Below are positions 1 through 9,665 of a stretch of DNA of 64,000 nucleotides, piece by piece. The number at the start of each line of letters is the position of its first letter. The stretch's first letter is position 1. The notes beneath the pieces are model-generated. The model was given only the letters and a program-made list of their open reading frames with translations. It was not told the DNA's origin and made no database searches. The DNA is from Cantharellus purpuraceus (lineage: Eukaryota; Basidiomycota; Agaricomycetes; Cantharellales; Hydnaceae): NCBI GenBank assembly GCA_025174535.1, contig JALBUN010000009.1, forward strand, positions 744,001 through 808,000, written 5' to 3'. The position numbers were made by a program, and so were the translations under genes.

Positions 1-590
1 TACAGGCATGGACCTCCAAGGTTGCCATTATCTTGGTCATATGGATGGAGTCAACCTGTCTGACAACTGCCTGTCAGGGTTCAAATGAGTCATATTCTAT
101 TTTTAGTATTTTCTCTTGACACCCCTATCAGCACAGCCTGTCAGGGTGCATCTCCCCTATTTCATTGCCCCTATCATTTCCCCTATCCTTCCTCCCTATT
201 ATTCCCCTATCTTGGTTCTCCTATCCATCTCCATCATTTAGTATAAGACTTGCCTTGGTGCAGTGTGATCCCCTCAGCCTGATCTCTGAGGATATCCACT
301 GTACCAGGTAAGTCCCATGTATTTATCAGAAACAGCTGTATAGACTGAGGATATCCGCTGTACCAGCTGGCATTATCTCTTATCAGCTCTCATCTATTGA
401 GTATCTTGTTGTTGTGGCCTCATCATCAGCATTGCCCTCACACTGCCCCACTGGTAGACTTGCTGGTGCATTTGTGACCATGGCCGTTATTTATGGCAGG
501 TGTGGCTGAGGAGGATGACATGGTGGAGGCAGAGAGGGTGGATCCTGATGCAGACATGGAGCTTGACACAAATATGGAGCCTGAGGTGGG
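1..590. other. Unassigned sequence, probably old transposon
   Basis: I see no complete gene. Positions about 145-230 are pyrimidine-rich with irregularly spaced CCCCTAT words, a texture also seen upstream of the TATA box in the long solo LTR at 13592-15018, so this may be LTR or promoter sequence of another element. At about 505-590 a short acidic reading frame (AEEDDMVEAERVDPD) runs into the inverted LTR at 591 and does not visibly resume after it. It could be a gag or a host gene cut by that LTR. Function unknown. Confidence 0.35.
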
Positions 591-1107
591 TGTTACGCAC
601 TAGGTCCAATTGGGAGTTGGAGATTGGGTTGGAGGTTGGGTCAGAGTCGGAGTACATCGTGGGGGTCAGAACAGACTTGGCTTCAGCTTATGTGCTGCAC
701 CCTCACTAATACCGGTGTCTGAGATTTCAGAGATGGAGTACAACTTAGAGAGTTAGGATCGGATTTAGGAATTAGATGTGATTCAATATTCAAACTGGGG
801 AATGAAGTCCCTAGTCGGGCAATTTAAATACATATTTTGAAATTTAATAATAATTACTTCGGTGATGGGTCTCTGAGGTCAACGGCCTTACATGAGTATG
901 TCTGAGTCTGATGGGGACGGATGTCCAGGTTCCTATGGTGATGCTGATGCATCAATCGGAACCGGAGACGGATGGGTGGAATCGGCGGTGACAATCGGAC
1001 AGGTAGATGGAGATGTGGCGGTTTCCAAATGGAGTATAGATTTCATATGCATGGGGATCTGAGTGGATCGGATGGGGATCTGGTCGTTAATGAATATAGT
1101 CACAACA
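591..1107 (-). repeat. Inverted solo LTR of the gypsy chromovirus
   Basis: This 517-bp block is the reverse complement of the LTRs at 1243-1759 and 8040-8555, with the same length and matching termini (TGTTACGC... on the plus strand, ending ...CACAACA). No internal element sequence is attached on either side, so it is a solo LTR. The flanking 5-mers (gtggg and gtatc) do not match, so either the target duplication has decayed or one end was rearranged. It lies head-to-head with the next LTR, 135 bp away. Confidence 0.85.
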
Positions 1108-1242
1108 GTATCTCTCCATTTAAGGCTGAGCCCCTGAGGCCTCATGTCCACGGATTGAGATGGTTGGGCGCAGTCAGAGTTATACTGGGGGTCTGGAGAC
1201 ATATAAAAGGTGGGGCATGATTGAGGTCTTATCCTCAATGAT

Positions 1243-1759
1243 TGTTATGACTATATTCATTAACGCCCAGATCCCTGTCCAATCCACTCAGATCCCTGCG
1301 CATATGAAATCTATACTCCATTTGGAAACCACCACATCTCCATCTACCTGTCCGATTGTCACCACCAATTCTGCCCATCTGTCTCCGGTTCCAATTGATG
1401 CATCAGCATCACCATAGGAACCTGGACATCCGTCCCCATCGGACTCGGACATACTCATGTAAGGCCATTGGCCTCGGAGACCCATCACCGGAGTAATTAT
1501 TATTAGATTTCAAAATATGTATTCAAGTTGCCCGACTAGGGACTTCATTCCCCAGTTTGAATATCGAATCACGCCTAGTTCCTACGTCCGATCCTAACTC
1601 TCTAAGTTGTACTCTGTCTCCGAAATCTCGGACACCAGTATTAGTGAGGGCGCAGCACATAAGCTGAAGCCAAGTCTGTTCCAACCCCCACAATGTACTC
1701 TGACTCCGACCAAACCTCTGACCCAATCTCCGACTCCCAATCGGACCTAGTGCGTAACA
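1243..1759 (+). repeat. 5' LTR of gypsy chromovirus copy 1
   Basis: A 517-bp direct repeat of 8040-8555, bounded by TGTTATGA and GCGTAACA (TG...CA). It carries an AT-rich TATA-like stretch at about 1512-1522 and, 30-40 bp further, the 11-mer at 1554-1564 that is the exact complement of the sequence just inside the LTR (1762-1772). I infer that transcription starts there, at the U3/R border. Confidence 0.88.
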
Positions 1760-1761
1760 GT

Positions 1762-1772
1762 ATATTCAAACT
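1762..1772 (+). promoter_or_regulatory. Putative self-priming primer-binding site
   Basis: The 11-mer ATATTCAAACT begins two bases inside the 5' LTR (LTR end 1759) and is the perfect complement of AGTTTGAATAT at 1554-1564 in the LTR, where transcription plausibly begins. In the Tf1/sushi group the 5' end of the mRNA folds back on the PBS and primes reverse transcription instead of a tRNA. I see no CCA-ending tRNA complement here. The same 11-mer follows the second LTR (about 8558-8568). Inference from complementarity only. Confidence 0.6.
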
Positions 1773-1791
1773 TCCATACTCACTCCTACCA

Positions 1792-2910
1792 ATGCCACAA
1801 TCCACTGCCAATTCCGAACGTGCATGAACTGTCGAGGTGCCCGCTCCCAGCATCGACATCATCCCCGAGGTCGTCAAAGAACCAACGGACCACATAGAGG
1901 CTGTCAATGAAGAAGACAACACCCTGCCCTCTCCAAATCTGGTGCAAGCCATCTCCCTGCTCGCTAGCAGCATCCGTAACCCACAAGCCCCTAAGTCCCA
2001 GACCAAGGTCCAAGAACCCAACCCATTCGATGGCTCTGATCCATGAAAGCTCCAGCCATTCTTGGTGCAATGCCAGTTGAATTTCCGTGACCGCCCTGAC
2101 GCGTTCACATCCGATCAGGCGAAGGTGACCTTCGCCATGTCCTATCTCAAGGGCACCGCACTGGACTACTTCAAGCCAGCGCTCATGGACGACTCTGATG
2201 ACCCGATATGGTCAGAGGACTACTCCGACTTCATCTCCAAACTTCAGACCAATTTCGGTCCATACAACCCTGAGGCCAATGCCGAGAATGAACTCGATCA
2301 ACTTTGGATGAAGGAAAATCACAAAATTGCAAAATACATTGTGAGTTTCCAGCAGCTAGCTCCGAAAGTCCAATGGGGCAATGCCGCACTCCAACACCAA
2401 TTTTACATCGGACTCCCATCCTGCATCAAGGACAAGATATCACACATCAGTAAGCCAGATACTTTGGCTACCCTCTGCAAGCTCGCCCAATCCATCGACG
2501 CCCGTTATTGGGAACGTCAATCTGAGGTCTCCCGCGAAAATTCGGCCAACAACAAATCGGACAAATCATCGGACAAGACCCCAAAGTCCAACAAGGGGTC
2601 TGATAAGAGGACCACCGCCAACTCAGGCCAGAAGTCAAACACTGGTAACGCTGCTGCTTCCAGTTCCGGTCAGAATAACTCCAGAACCAGCAATAACTCC
2701 GGAGCTTGCAAGGGTACTCTGGACCTCTCCACCAAGCTGGGGAAGGACGGAAAACTTACCCAGCAGGAACGCCAGCGCCACATGGACAACAACCTCTGTC
2801 TGTTCTGTGGAAAGCCTGGCCACCAAGCCAAGGATTGCAACAAGGCAACCTCATCCGCAGCAAAGGCAAAGGGCCGTGCCGCCAATGCCACGACGGACCC
2901 AAAAAAATAG
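1792..2910 (+). pseudogene. Gypsy Gag, copy 1, with two nonsense codons
   Basis: Gag structural protein of the chromovirus: capsid-like retrotransposon gag domain, a Lys/Ser/Asn-rich linker, then one CCHC zinc knuckle (CLFCGKPGHQAKDC) near the C-terminus for RNA binding. I chose the ATG at 1792 because the second copy (ATG 8588) is open from the matching codon. Compared with copy 2, TGA at 1825 replaces CGA and TGA at 2044 replaces TGC. The pol frame opens upstream of the gag stop in the -1 frame, as expected for a Gag-Pol made by frameshifting. Confidence 0.85.
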
Positions 2911-5793
2911 TAAGCAGTCCTATAGCCTCCATACAGGCTGAGGGCTGCATTGGTACTCCCCGTATGACAAACGAGGCCCGCCTGAACGCATCCACTCTTT
3001 CCCACTCCAACTCCCTTACCCTCCTCGTCTACTCCAACTCCATTCCCGATACTGCTATTCAAGCGTTAATTGACTCCGGTTCTACTCACTGTTTCCTTGA
3101 TTCCTCTTTTTCCAATTTACATAAACTCCCTACATACACCATAACTCCGATATCACTCCAATTATTTGATGGCACTACTAATGCTGTTATTTCACGAGCT
3201 ATAGATCTGTCTATCCGTTTTTCTGTCGGAGAAATCCAGACCCTTACATTCTATGTTACTCTGCTTGACTCCAGCTGTTCTGTGGTTCTTGGACATAACT
3301 GGCTCACCCGCTACAATCCATTGATTGACTGGGCATTGGGCCATATCACATTCTGTTCTCCAGCACAGGCTGTGTCATCCCTGACATCACCAGCAACTTT
3401 AGGTGCGAAACTATCTTCCACCTCCGCTGACTCCGCTCCGATAGATACTCCATCTGCCCCGCCGTTTATATCACTGGTGGACGCTATGGTCTTTGCCAGA
3501 CTAAGCAAACTGGATGGTTCTCACACTTTCCAGGTTCACCTCTCTGATCCGATATTCCTCGCCGCTCATTCCACCCGATCAACTCCACCGGACCTCTCTA
3601 TGGTTCCCAAGGAGTATCATGAGTTCGCCGACGTGTTCAGCAAGTCTAAAGCCGACTCCCTAGCAGAACACCGACCATACGATCTCAAGATCGAACTGGA
3701 TGACAACTCCACCCCTCCGCTTGGCCCTATCTACTTGCTATCCCAAAAAGAGCTACTGGCTCCCTGAACATTCATAGACGAGAACTTGGCCATGGGCTTC
3801 ATCCACCCATCCCTATCTCCCCATGGAGCTCCGGTCCTATTTGTCCGCAAAAAGGACGGATCACTCCATCTATGCATTGACTTCCGTGGACTCAACAAGA
3901 TCACCAAGAAAGACCGATACCCAATACCCCGCACCACGGACCTACTCGAAAGTCCTCAAAAGGCTAAGATCTATTCCAAAATAGATCTCCAACATGCCTA
4001 CCATCTAGTCTGCATCCAAGAAGGCAACGAATGGAAAACGACCTTCCGCACACAATATGGATCTTTCGAGTGGTGCATCATGCCCTTCAGACTAACCACC
4101 TGGCCGCCTTCCAGAGGTTCATGAATGATACCTTCGTCAACCTCCTCGATGTGACCGTCCTCGTTTACTTAGACGACATTCTGGTATATTTGGACAATGA
4201 AGAAGAACATTGGACACATGTCTGAGAAGTACTTCGACGTCTCCGAAAACATGGCCTCTTCGCCCACACTGACAAATGCGAATTCCACTCTGACTCAGTC
4301 GAATACCTAGGCTATATCCTCTCCCCGGCAGGATTGACAATGTCTGATGACAAAATCAAAGCCATACAGGAATGGCCGGAACCCTGGAAAGTCAAGGACA
4401 TACAGTCCTTCCTAGGGTTCGCCAACTTCTACCACTGCTTCATTCACGGCTACTCCGATATCACCGTTCTGCTCACCCGACTCACTAGGGGTACCCAATG
4501 GAATTTCACTGATGAATGTAGACAGAGCTTTGAGACCTTGAAAAAGGCTTTTACTTCCGCTCCGATACTGACTCATTGGGTTCCAGACGTTCCCATCCTA
4601 TTAGAGACCAATGCCTCCAACTATGCACTTGCTGTGATCCTGTCCATCATCTCTCTGGATGACAGACAAGTCCATCCGATCGCTTTTCACTCGCATACAT
4701 TTACGCCCCCCGAACTGAACTATGACGTCCATGACAAAGAGCTCCTTGCCATATATGAAGCCTTCTGGATATGGAGACACTACCTTGAAGGTCCCTCTGA
4801 TCCGGTGGACGTCATAACTGACCACAAGAACTTGGAATACTTCTCCACAACGAAACTGCTCACCCAGAGACAGGTCCGATGGTCCGAATACCTATCTCAG
4901 TTCAATATCATTATCCGTTTCCACCCAGGTCGACTCGGAGCAAAGCCCGATGCTTTAACTAGACAATGGGATGTCTACCCTAAAGAGGGGAATAGCGACT
5001 ATGCCACTGTAAACCCACACAACTTTCATCCTGTGTTTACTAACGAGCAGCTGGCATCATCCCTACAAGCATCCACCCTCATGACTCCCACCCTCCGAGC
5101 TGTCACCATTATGGACATCAACCAACTCCGCTCCAACATTCGCTCATCACTCCGATCAGATCCTGTTGCAGTTAAACACTTGGACAACCCTTCCGATCTG
5201 AAATGGTCACTTGACCCTGAAGGACACCTCCGACACAACAACTGGATATACGTCCCCGACGCCAACGGTCTCCGACTGCAAGTTTTGCAGTATTATCATG
5301 ATCACCCGATCTTGGGCCACTTTGGGCAAAATCGCACACAAGGATTAATCCGACGGGACTACGTATGGCCTAAAATGCGAGAATACATTCAACACTACTG
5401 TAACTCCTGCACCATGTGTATGCACTCAAAATTGCAAAGGCACAAACCCTACGGAACGCTTAAGCAACTTCCAGTCCCAGAGCAACCATGGAACTCCATC
5501 TCCATGGATTTCATAGAGAAGCTCCCCCCATCGCTCGGATATGACACCATACTCGTGATTGTCGACAGGTTCACTAAACAGTCACTATTCATTCACGCAT
5601 GACACCATCACCTCTGCCTCACTAGCTAAGTTGTTTGTTCTCCACGTATTCTCTAAACACGGAGTCCCATCGCATGTCACATCCGATCAGGGCTTGGAGT
5701 TTGTGTCCTCCTTCTTCTGCACACTAGGAAAGGCTCTCGACATGAAACTTCACTTCACCTCCAGATACCATCTGGAAGGAGACGGACAAACGG

Positions 5794-7173
5794 TGACGAG
5801 CCAGGACGCATCAAGGATGTATATCGAACCACTCTGACAGTCCAACTCCGCCAGCGTCTTTTCATATCAACCTTTAAATAGCGCCGCAACTCCCTCTCCA
5901 CCTCAGTCTCTAATTCTAGCCATCAATCGTCACTCGTGTTTCATCGCCATCAATCATTATCAGCCTTCAATTCACACCAATCCTTTCATCATCATTCACA
6001 TGGCTTCCAATTCTATACACAGAGGACTATCAAAAATATGCCGAGCTCCACGGACATGTTAAGCCACCTCCACGTGTCAAAATACTTCCAAAACTCTTTC
6101 AACGTCCAAGATCCCCACCATGTCTCTCTTATGCCATTGGCGATCCCATATTCTTTCACAATTCCGTTGAACCATATACATTCCTCGGCATTTCACCTCT
6201 ATATCGTAACACGGATAGACGAGTCGAACGTGAGGTAGAATTTCAGTTGCCATCGCCAACCTATCCTCTCACTTCAATCCAACTCAGGTTACATCGTGTC
6301 AGGCAAAGGGACCGAATACCCTTGGAACAGGATACCATATGGAGATGTATCACTAAGACAATAAGGAGTATTTGTTGTGGATGCTGACTGAAGTCCTCAT
6401 GTGACTCAGGGTCAATTTACCTTCGGAGCTGTATGGAAGATGATATTGGTGGACATTTCTATTGTTCTTTTATATGACTCACCCCTGTTTCATCTTTTAA
6501 TTCATTCATACATGACTTACTCATCCTTGTTCTATTTTTGGTTCTGTTATTACTCATCACCCCCTATTCTTACAAAGATTACCCCTATCTGTCGTTTCAT
6601 TTCTCCATGATTTCCCCATTAGTAGTTCAACTTCACATGCTTTGTCAGCTGGCTTGATCAGCATTTCTTGCATCATATTGCATCATTTGCTCTTCATATT
6701 GTGTCGTTGTGCCCTGGGGATTTGTATATAAAAGGGCGCTAGTTTTCACCTTTGGAAGGAATCAACAAGTTTTCAGCCAACGTTCTAAAGTCAAAGTCCA
6801 CGCTCTAAGTCTATGCTCTATGCTCTACATCACAATCCATCATCTCTACACTAAGGTAAAGCACCTTGGTTCCACGATCAGATTTCCCTCCTCCACCGAG
6901 AGGTTGCTTCTCTTGAAACCAGCTTTCGCGTACCTCCCAACCGGGCTATCCATTGTCATCCAGTCACAGAGCATGATCAGCCATCGGGACCGACCTTTTG
7001 CTCCCATCCTCATCCAACCACAGAGCACTATTCCACTTCCCTGTTATTAAGTGCTACCTCTACCCCTCAACCTGATTGATCTTTGAAGTGCTGAACAACT
7101 GCGTTACACACCATCTGTTTGCTAGGACCGTTGCGCGCAGGCTTATAGGATCTATTCCTTAAGTGAACCGACA
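5794..7173 (+). repeat. Long solo LTR (family S), copy 1, inserted in gypsy integrase
   Basis: A 1380-bp sequence interrupts the integrase reading frame; removing it rejoins GQT with E-R-M-N-Q. It starts TGACGAGCC and ends CCGACA, with a 4-bp duplication ACGG on both sides (5790-5793 and 7174-7177). Its partner is 13592-15018. It lacks 47 bp near 6014 present in the partner, which breaks the ORF seen there. A strong TATA box (TATATAAAA, 6725-6733) supports LTR identity. No internal region of this family is present in the window. Confidence 0.8.
6725..6733 (+). promoter_or_regulatory. TATA box of long LTR copy 1
   Basis: TATATAAAA followed by GGGCGCTAG. The same context occurs at 14570 in the partner LTR, so this is the likely U3 promoter. 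Confidence 0.6.
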
Positions 7174-8039
7174 ACGGAATGAATGAATCAGTCCCTGGAA
7201 CAATATCTCCAAATCTATTGTAACTATCAACAAGACAACTGGGCTGATCTACTTCTGATAGCAGAGTTTGCCTACAACAACGCTCCAAACGTGACTACTG
7301 GTGTCTCTCCATTCTTTGCTAATAAAGGCTATCATCTGAATATCTCCATCCACCCTGAAAAAGAACTTGCCTCCACCAAAGCCCGCCAATTCGTAACCAA
7401 CCTCGATCAACTACACCAACATCTCTGAGAAACCATCTCCGATGCCCAGAAACAATATCAGACCGACGCCACATTCTGGCTCCAGACCTGCAAATCAGAG
7501 ACAAAGTATTCATTAAGGCCAAACACTTCTGGACCACCCACCCATCGAAGAAACTCTCTGAGAAATACTTAGGTCCTTATAAGGTCATTGCTCGCGCAGG
7601 CAGCAGCTTCTTCACCCTCCGCCTCCCAGACCACTTCCGAGCAGTTCATCCAGTCTTCCATATATCAATGCTCAAACCCGCTACTACGAACGAGATCTCC
7701 GGTCACACGCAACCTCCACCTCCCCCGATCATCATTGAAGGAGACAATGAATATGAGATATCTGAGATCCTGGACTCGAAGATCAACCATAGATACAAGT
7801 GCAAGCTCCAGTACCTAGTCAAATGGACTGGATACAAAGGCACCGATGAAGAGTCTTCATGGATCTCCGCGTCTGAACTCGATCATGCATCCGAATCCGT
7901 CTCCGACTTTCACTCCGCTTATCCAGACAAACCTGGCCCCCTTATGAATCTTTAAGTTCGATTACTAATGCTAATTCTATTATTTCGCATCATCATTTTA
8001 TTACAAGTCACAAGGGAAATTACCAGCCTGCCCAAAAAA

Positions 8040-8555
8040 TGTTATGACTATATTCATTAACGTCCAGATCCCCATCTGATCCACTCAGATCCCCATGCAC
8101 ATGAAATCTATACTCCATTTAGAAACCACTACGTCTCCATTTACCTGTCCGATTGTCACCACCGATTCTGCCCATCTGTCTCCGGTTCCAATTGATGCAT
8201 CAGCATCACCATAGGAACCCGGACATCCGTCCCCGTTGGACTCGGACATACTCACGTAAGGCCGTCGGCCTCGGAGACTCATCACCGGAGTAATTATTAT
8301 TAGATTTCAAATATGTATTTAAGTTGCCTGACTGGGGACTTCATTCCCCAGTTCAAATATTGAATCACGCCTAGTTCCTAAGTCCGATCCTAACTCTCTA
8401 AGTTGTACTCCGTCTCTGAAATCTCAGACACCAGTATTAGTGAGGGTGCAGCACATAAGCTGAAGCCAAGTCCGTTCCGACTCCCACGACATACTCCGAC
8501 TCTGACCCAACCTCTGACCCAATCTCCGACCCCCAATCGGACCTAGTGCGTAACA
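8040..8555 (+). repeat. Shared gypsy LTR between two internal regions
   Basis: 516-bp direct repeat of 1243-1759, TGTTATGAC to GCGTAACA. It is the 3' LTR of copy 1 and the 5' LTR of the truncated copy 2. The start-site 11-mer is degraded here (two substitutions at about 8351-8361), whereas the PBS that follows is intact. Confidence 0.88.
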
Positions 8556-8587
8556 GTATATTCAAACTTCCATACTCACTCCTACCA

Positions 8588-9665
8588 ATGCCACAATCCA
8601 CTGCCAATTCCGAACGCGCACGAACCATCAAGGTGCCCGCCCCCAGCATCGACACCATTCCCGAGGTTGTCGAAGAACCAATGGACCACATAGAGGCTGT
8701 CAATGAAGAAGACAACACCCTGCCCTCTCCAAATCTGGTGCAAGCCATCTCCCTGCTCGCTAGCAGCATCCGTAACCCACAAGCCCCTAAGTCCCAGACC
8801 AAGGTCCAAGAACCCAACCCATTCGATGGCTCCGATCCGTGCAAGCTCCAGCCATTCTTGGTGCAATGCTGGTTGAATTTCCGCGACCGCCCCAATGCAT
8901 TCACATCCAACCGGGTGAAGGTGACCTTCGCCATGTCCTATCTCAAGGGCACCGCACTGGACTACTTCAAGCCAGCACTCATGGACGACTCTGATGACCC
9001 GATATGGTCAGAGGACTACTCCGACTTCATCTCCAAACTTCAGACCAATTTCGGTCCATACAACCCTGAGGCCAATGCCGAGAATGAACTCGATCAACTT
9101 TGGATGAAGGAAAATCACAAAATTGCAAAATACATTGTGAGTTTCCAGCAGCTAGCTCCGAAAGTCCAATGGGGCAATGCCGCACTCCAACACCAATTTT
9201 ACATCGGACTCCCATCCTGCATCAAGGACAAGATATCACACATCAGTAAGCCAGATACTTTGGCTACCCTCTGCAAGCTCGCCCAATCCATCGACGCCCG
9301 TTATTGGGAACGTCAATCTGAGGTCTCCCGCGAAAATTCGGCCAACAACAAATCGGACAAATCATCGGACAAGACCCCAAAGTCCAACAAGGGGTCTGAT
9401 AAGCGGGCCACCACCAATTCAGGCCAGAAGTCAAACACTGGTAATGCTGCCGCTTCCGGTTCTGGTCAGAATAACTCCGGCACCAGCAATAATTCCGGAG
9501 CTCACAAGAGTACTCCAGACCTCTCCACCAAGCTGAGAAAGGACAGAAAACTTACCCAGCAGGAACGCCAGCGCCACATGGACAACAACCTCTGTCTGTT
9601 CTGCAGAAAGCCTGGTCACCAAGCCAAGGATTGCAACAAGGCAACCTCATCTGCAGCAAAGGCAA
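8588..9665 (+). pseudogene. Gypsy Gag, copy 2, open but 3'-truncated
   Basis: Uninterrupted Gag from ATG 8588 through the zinc knuckle (CLFCRKPGHQAKDC) to A-A-K-A, where the sequence jumps into the palindromic LTR at 9666 and ends in a short foreign tail. Being open, it serves as the reference showing that the copy 1 stops at 1825 and 2044 are lesions. No pol follows it anywhere in the window. Confidence 0.85.

Larger units (their letters stand above)
2911..7955 (+). pseudogene. Gypsy Pol: protease-RT-RNase H-integrase-chromodomain, broken
   Basis: In order: aspartic protease (DSGSTHCF, about 3075), reverse transcriptase with catalytic YLDD (about 4165), RNase H (from about 4600), integrase zinc finger (H/C residues about 5290-5430), integrase core, C-terminal integrase region, and a chromodomain (about 7745-7925; YLVKWTGY) that in chromoviruses directs insertion to modified histones. 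Damage: TGA at 3765, 4223 and 7426 where family alignment suggests CGA (Arg), a frameshift near 4105 just before YLDD, a one-base shift near 5600 in the integrase core, and a 1380-bp solo LTR between the core and its continuation at 7174. Nonfunctional. Confidence 0.87.
1243..9665 (+). mobile_element. Ty3/gypsy chromovirus in tandem LTR-internal-LTR-internal array, inactive
   Basis: Order seen: LTR (1243-1759), gag, protease, reverse transcriptase, RNase H, integrase with C-terminal chromodomain, LTR (8040-8555), then a second gag that is cut at 9665 by the palindromic LTR structure. One LTR shared by two internal regions is the expected product of unequal exchange between LTRs of neighbouring copies. 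Copy 1 carries in-frame TGA codons at 1825, 2044, 3765, 4223 and 7426, frameshifts near 4105 and 5600, and a solo LTR of a different family inside the integrase (5794-7173). It cannot encode its own movement. The two gag copies are very similar, so the array is fairly young. Confidence 0.88.

Noticed and set aside
145..240. Telomere-like CCCCTAT repeats
   Set aside because: The units are irregularly spaced and interrupted, and differ from the fungal CCCTAA repeat. Better explained as pyrimidine-rich LTR promoter sequence.
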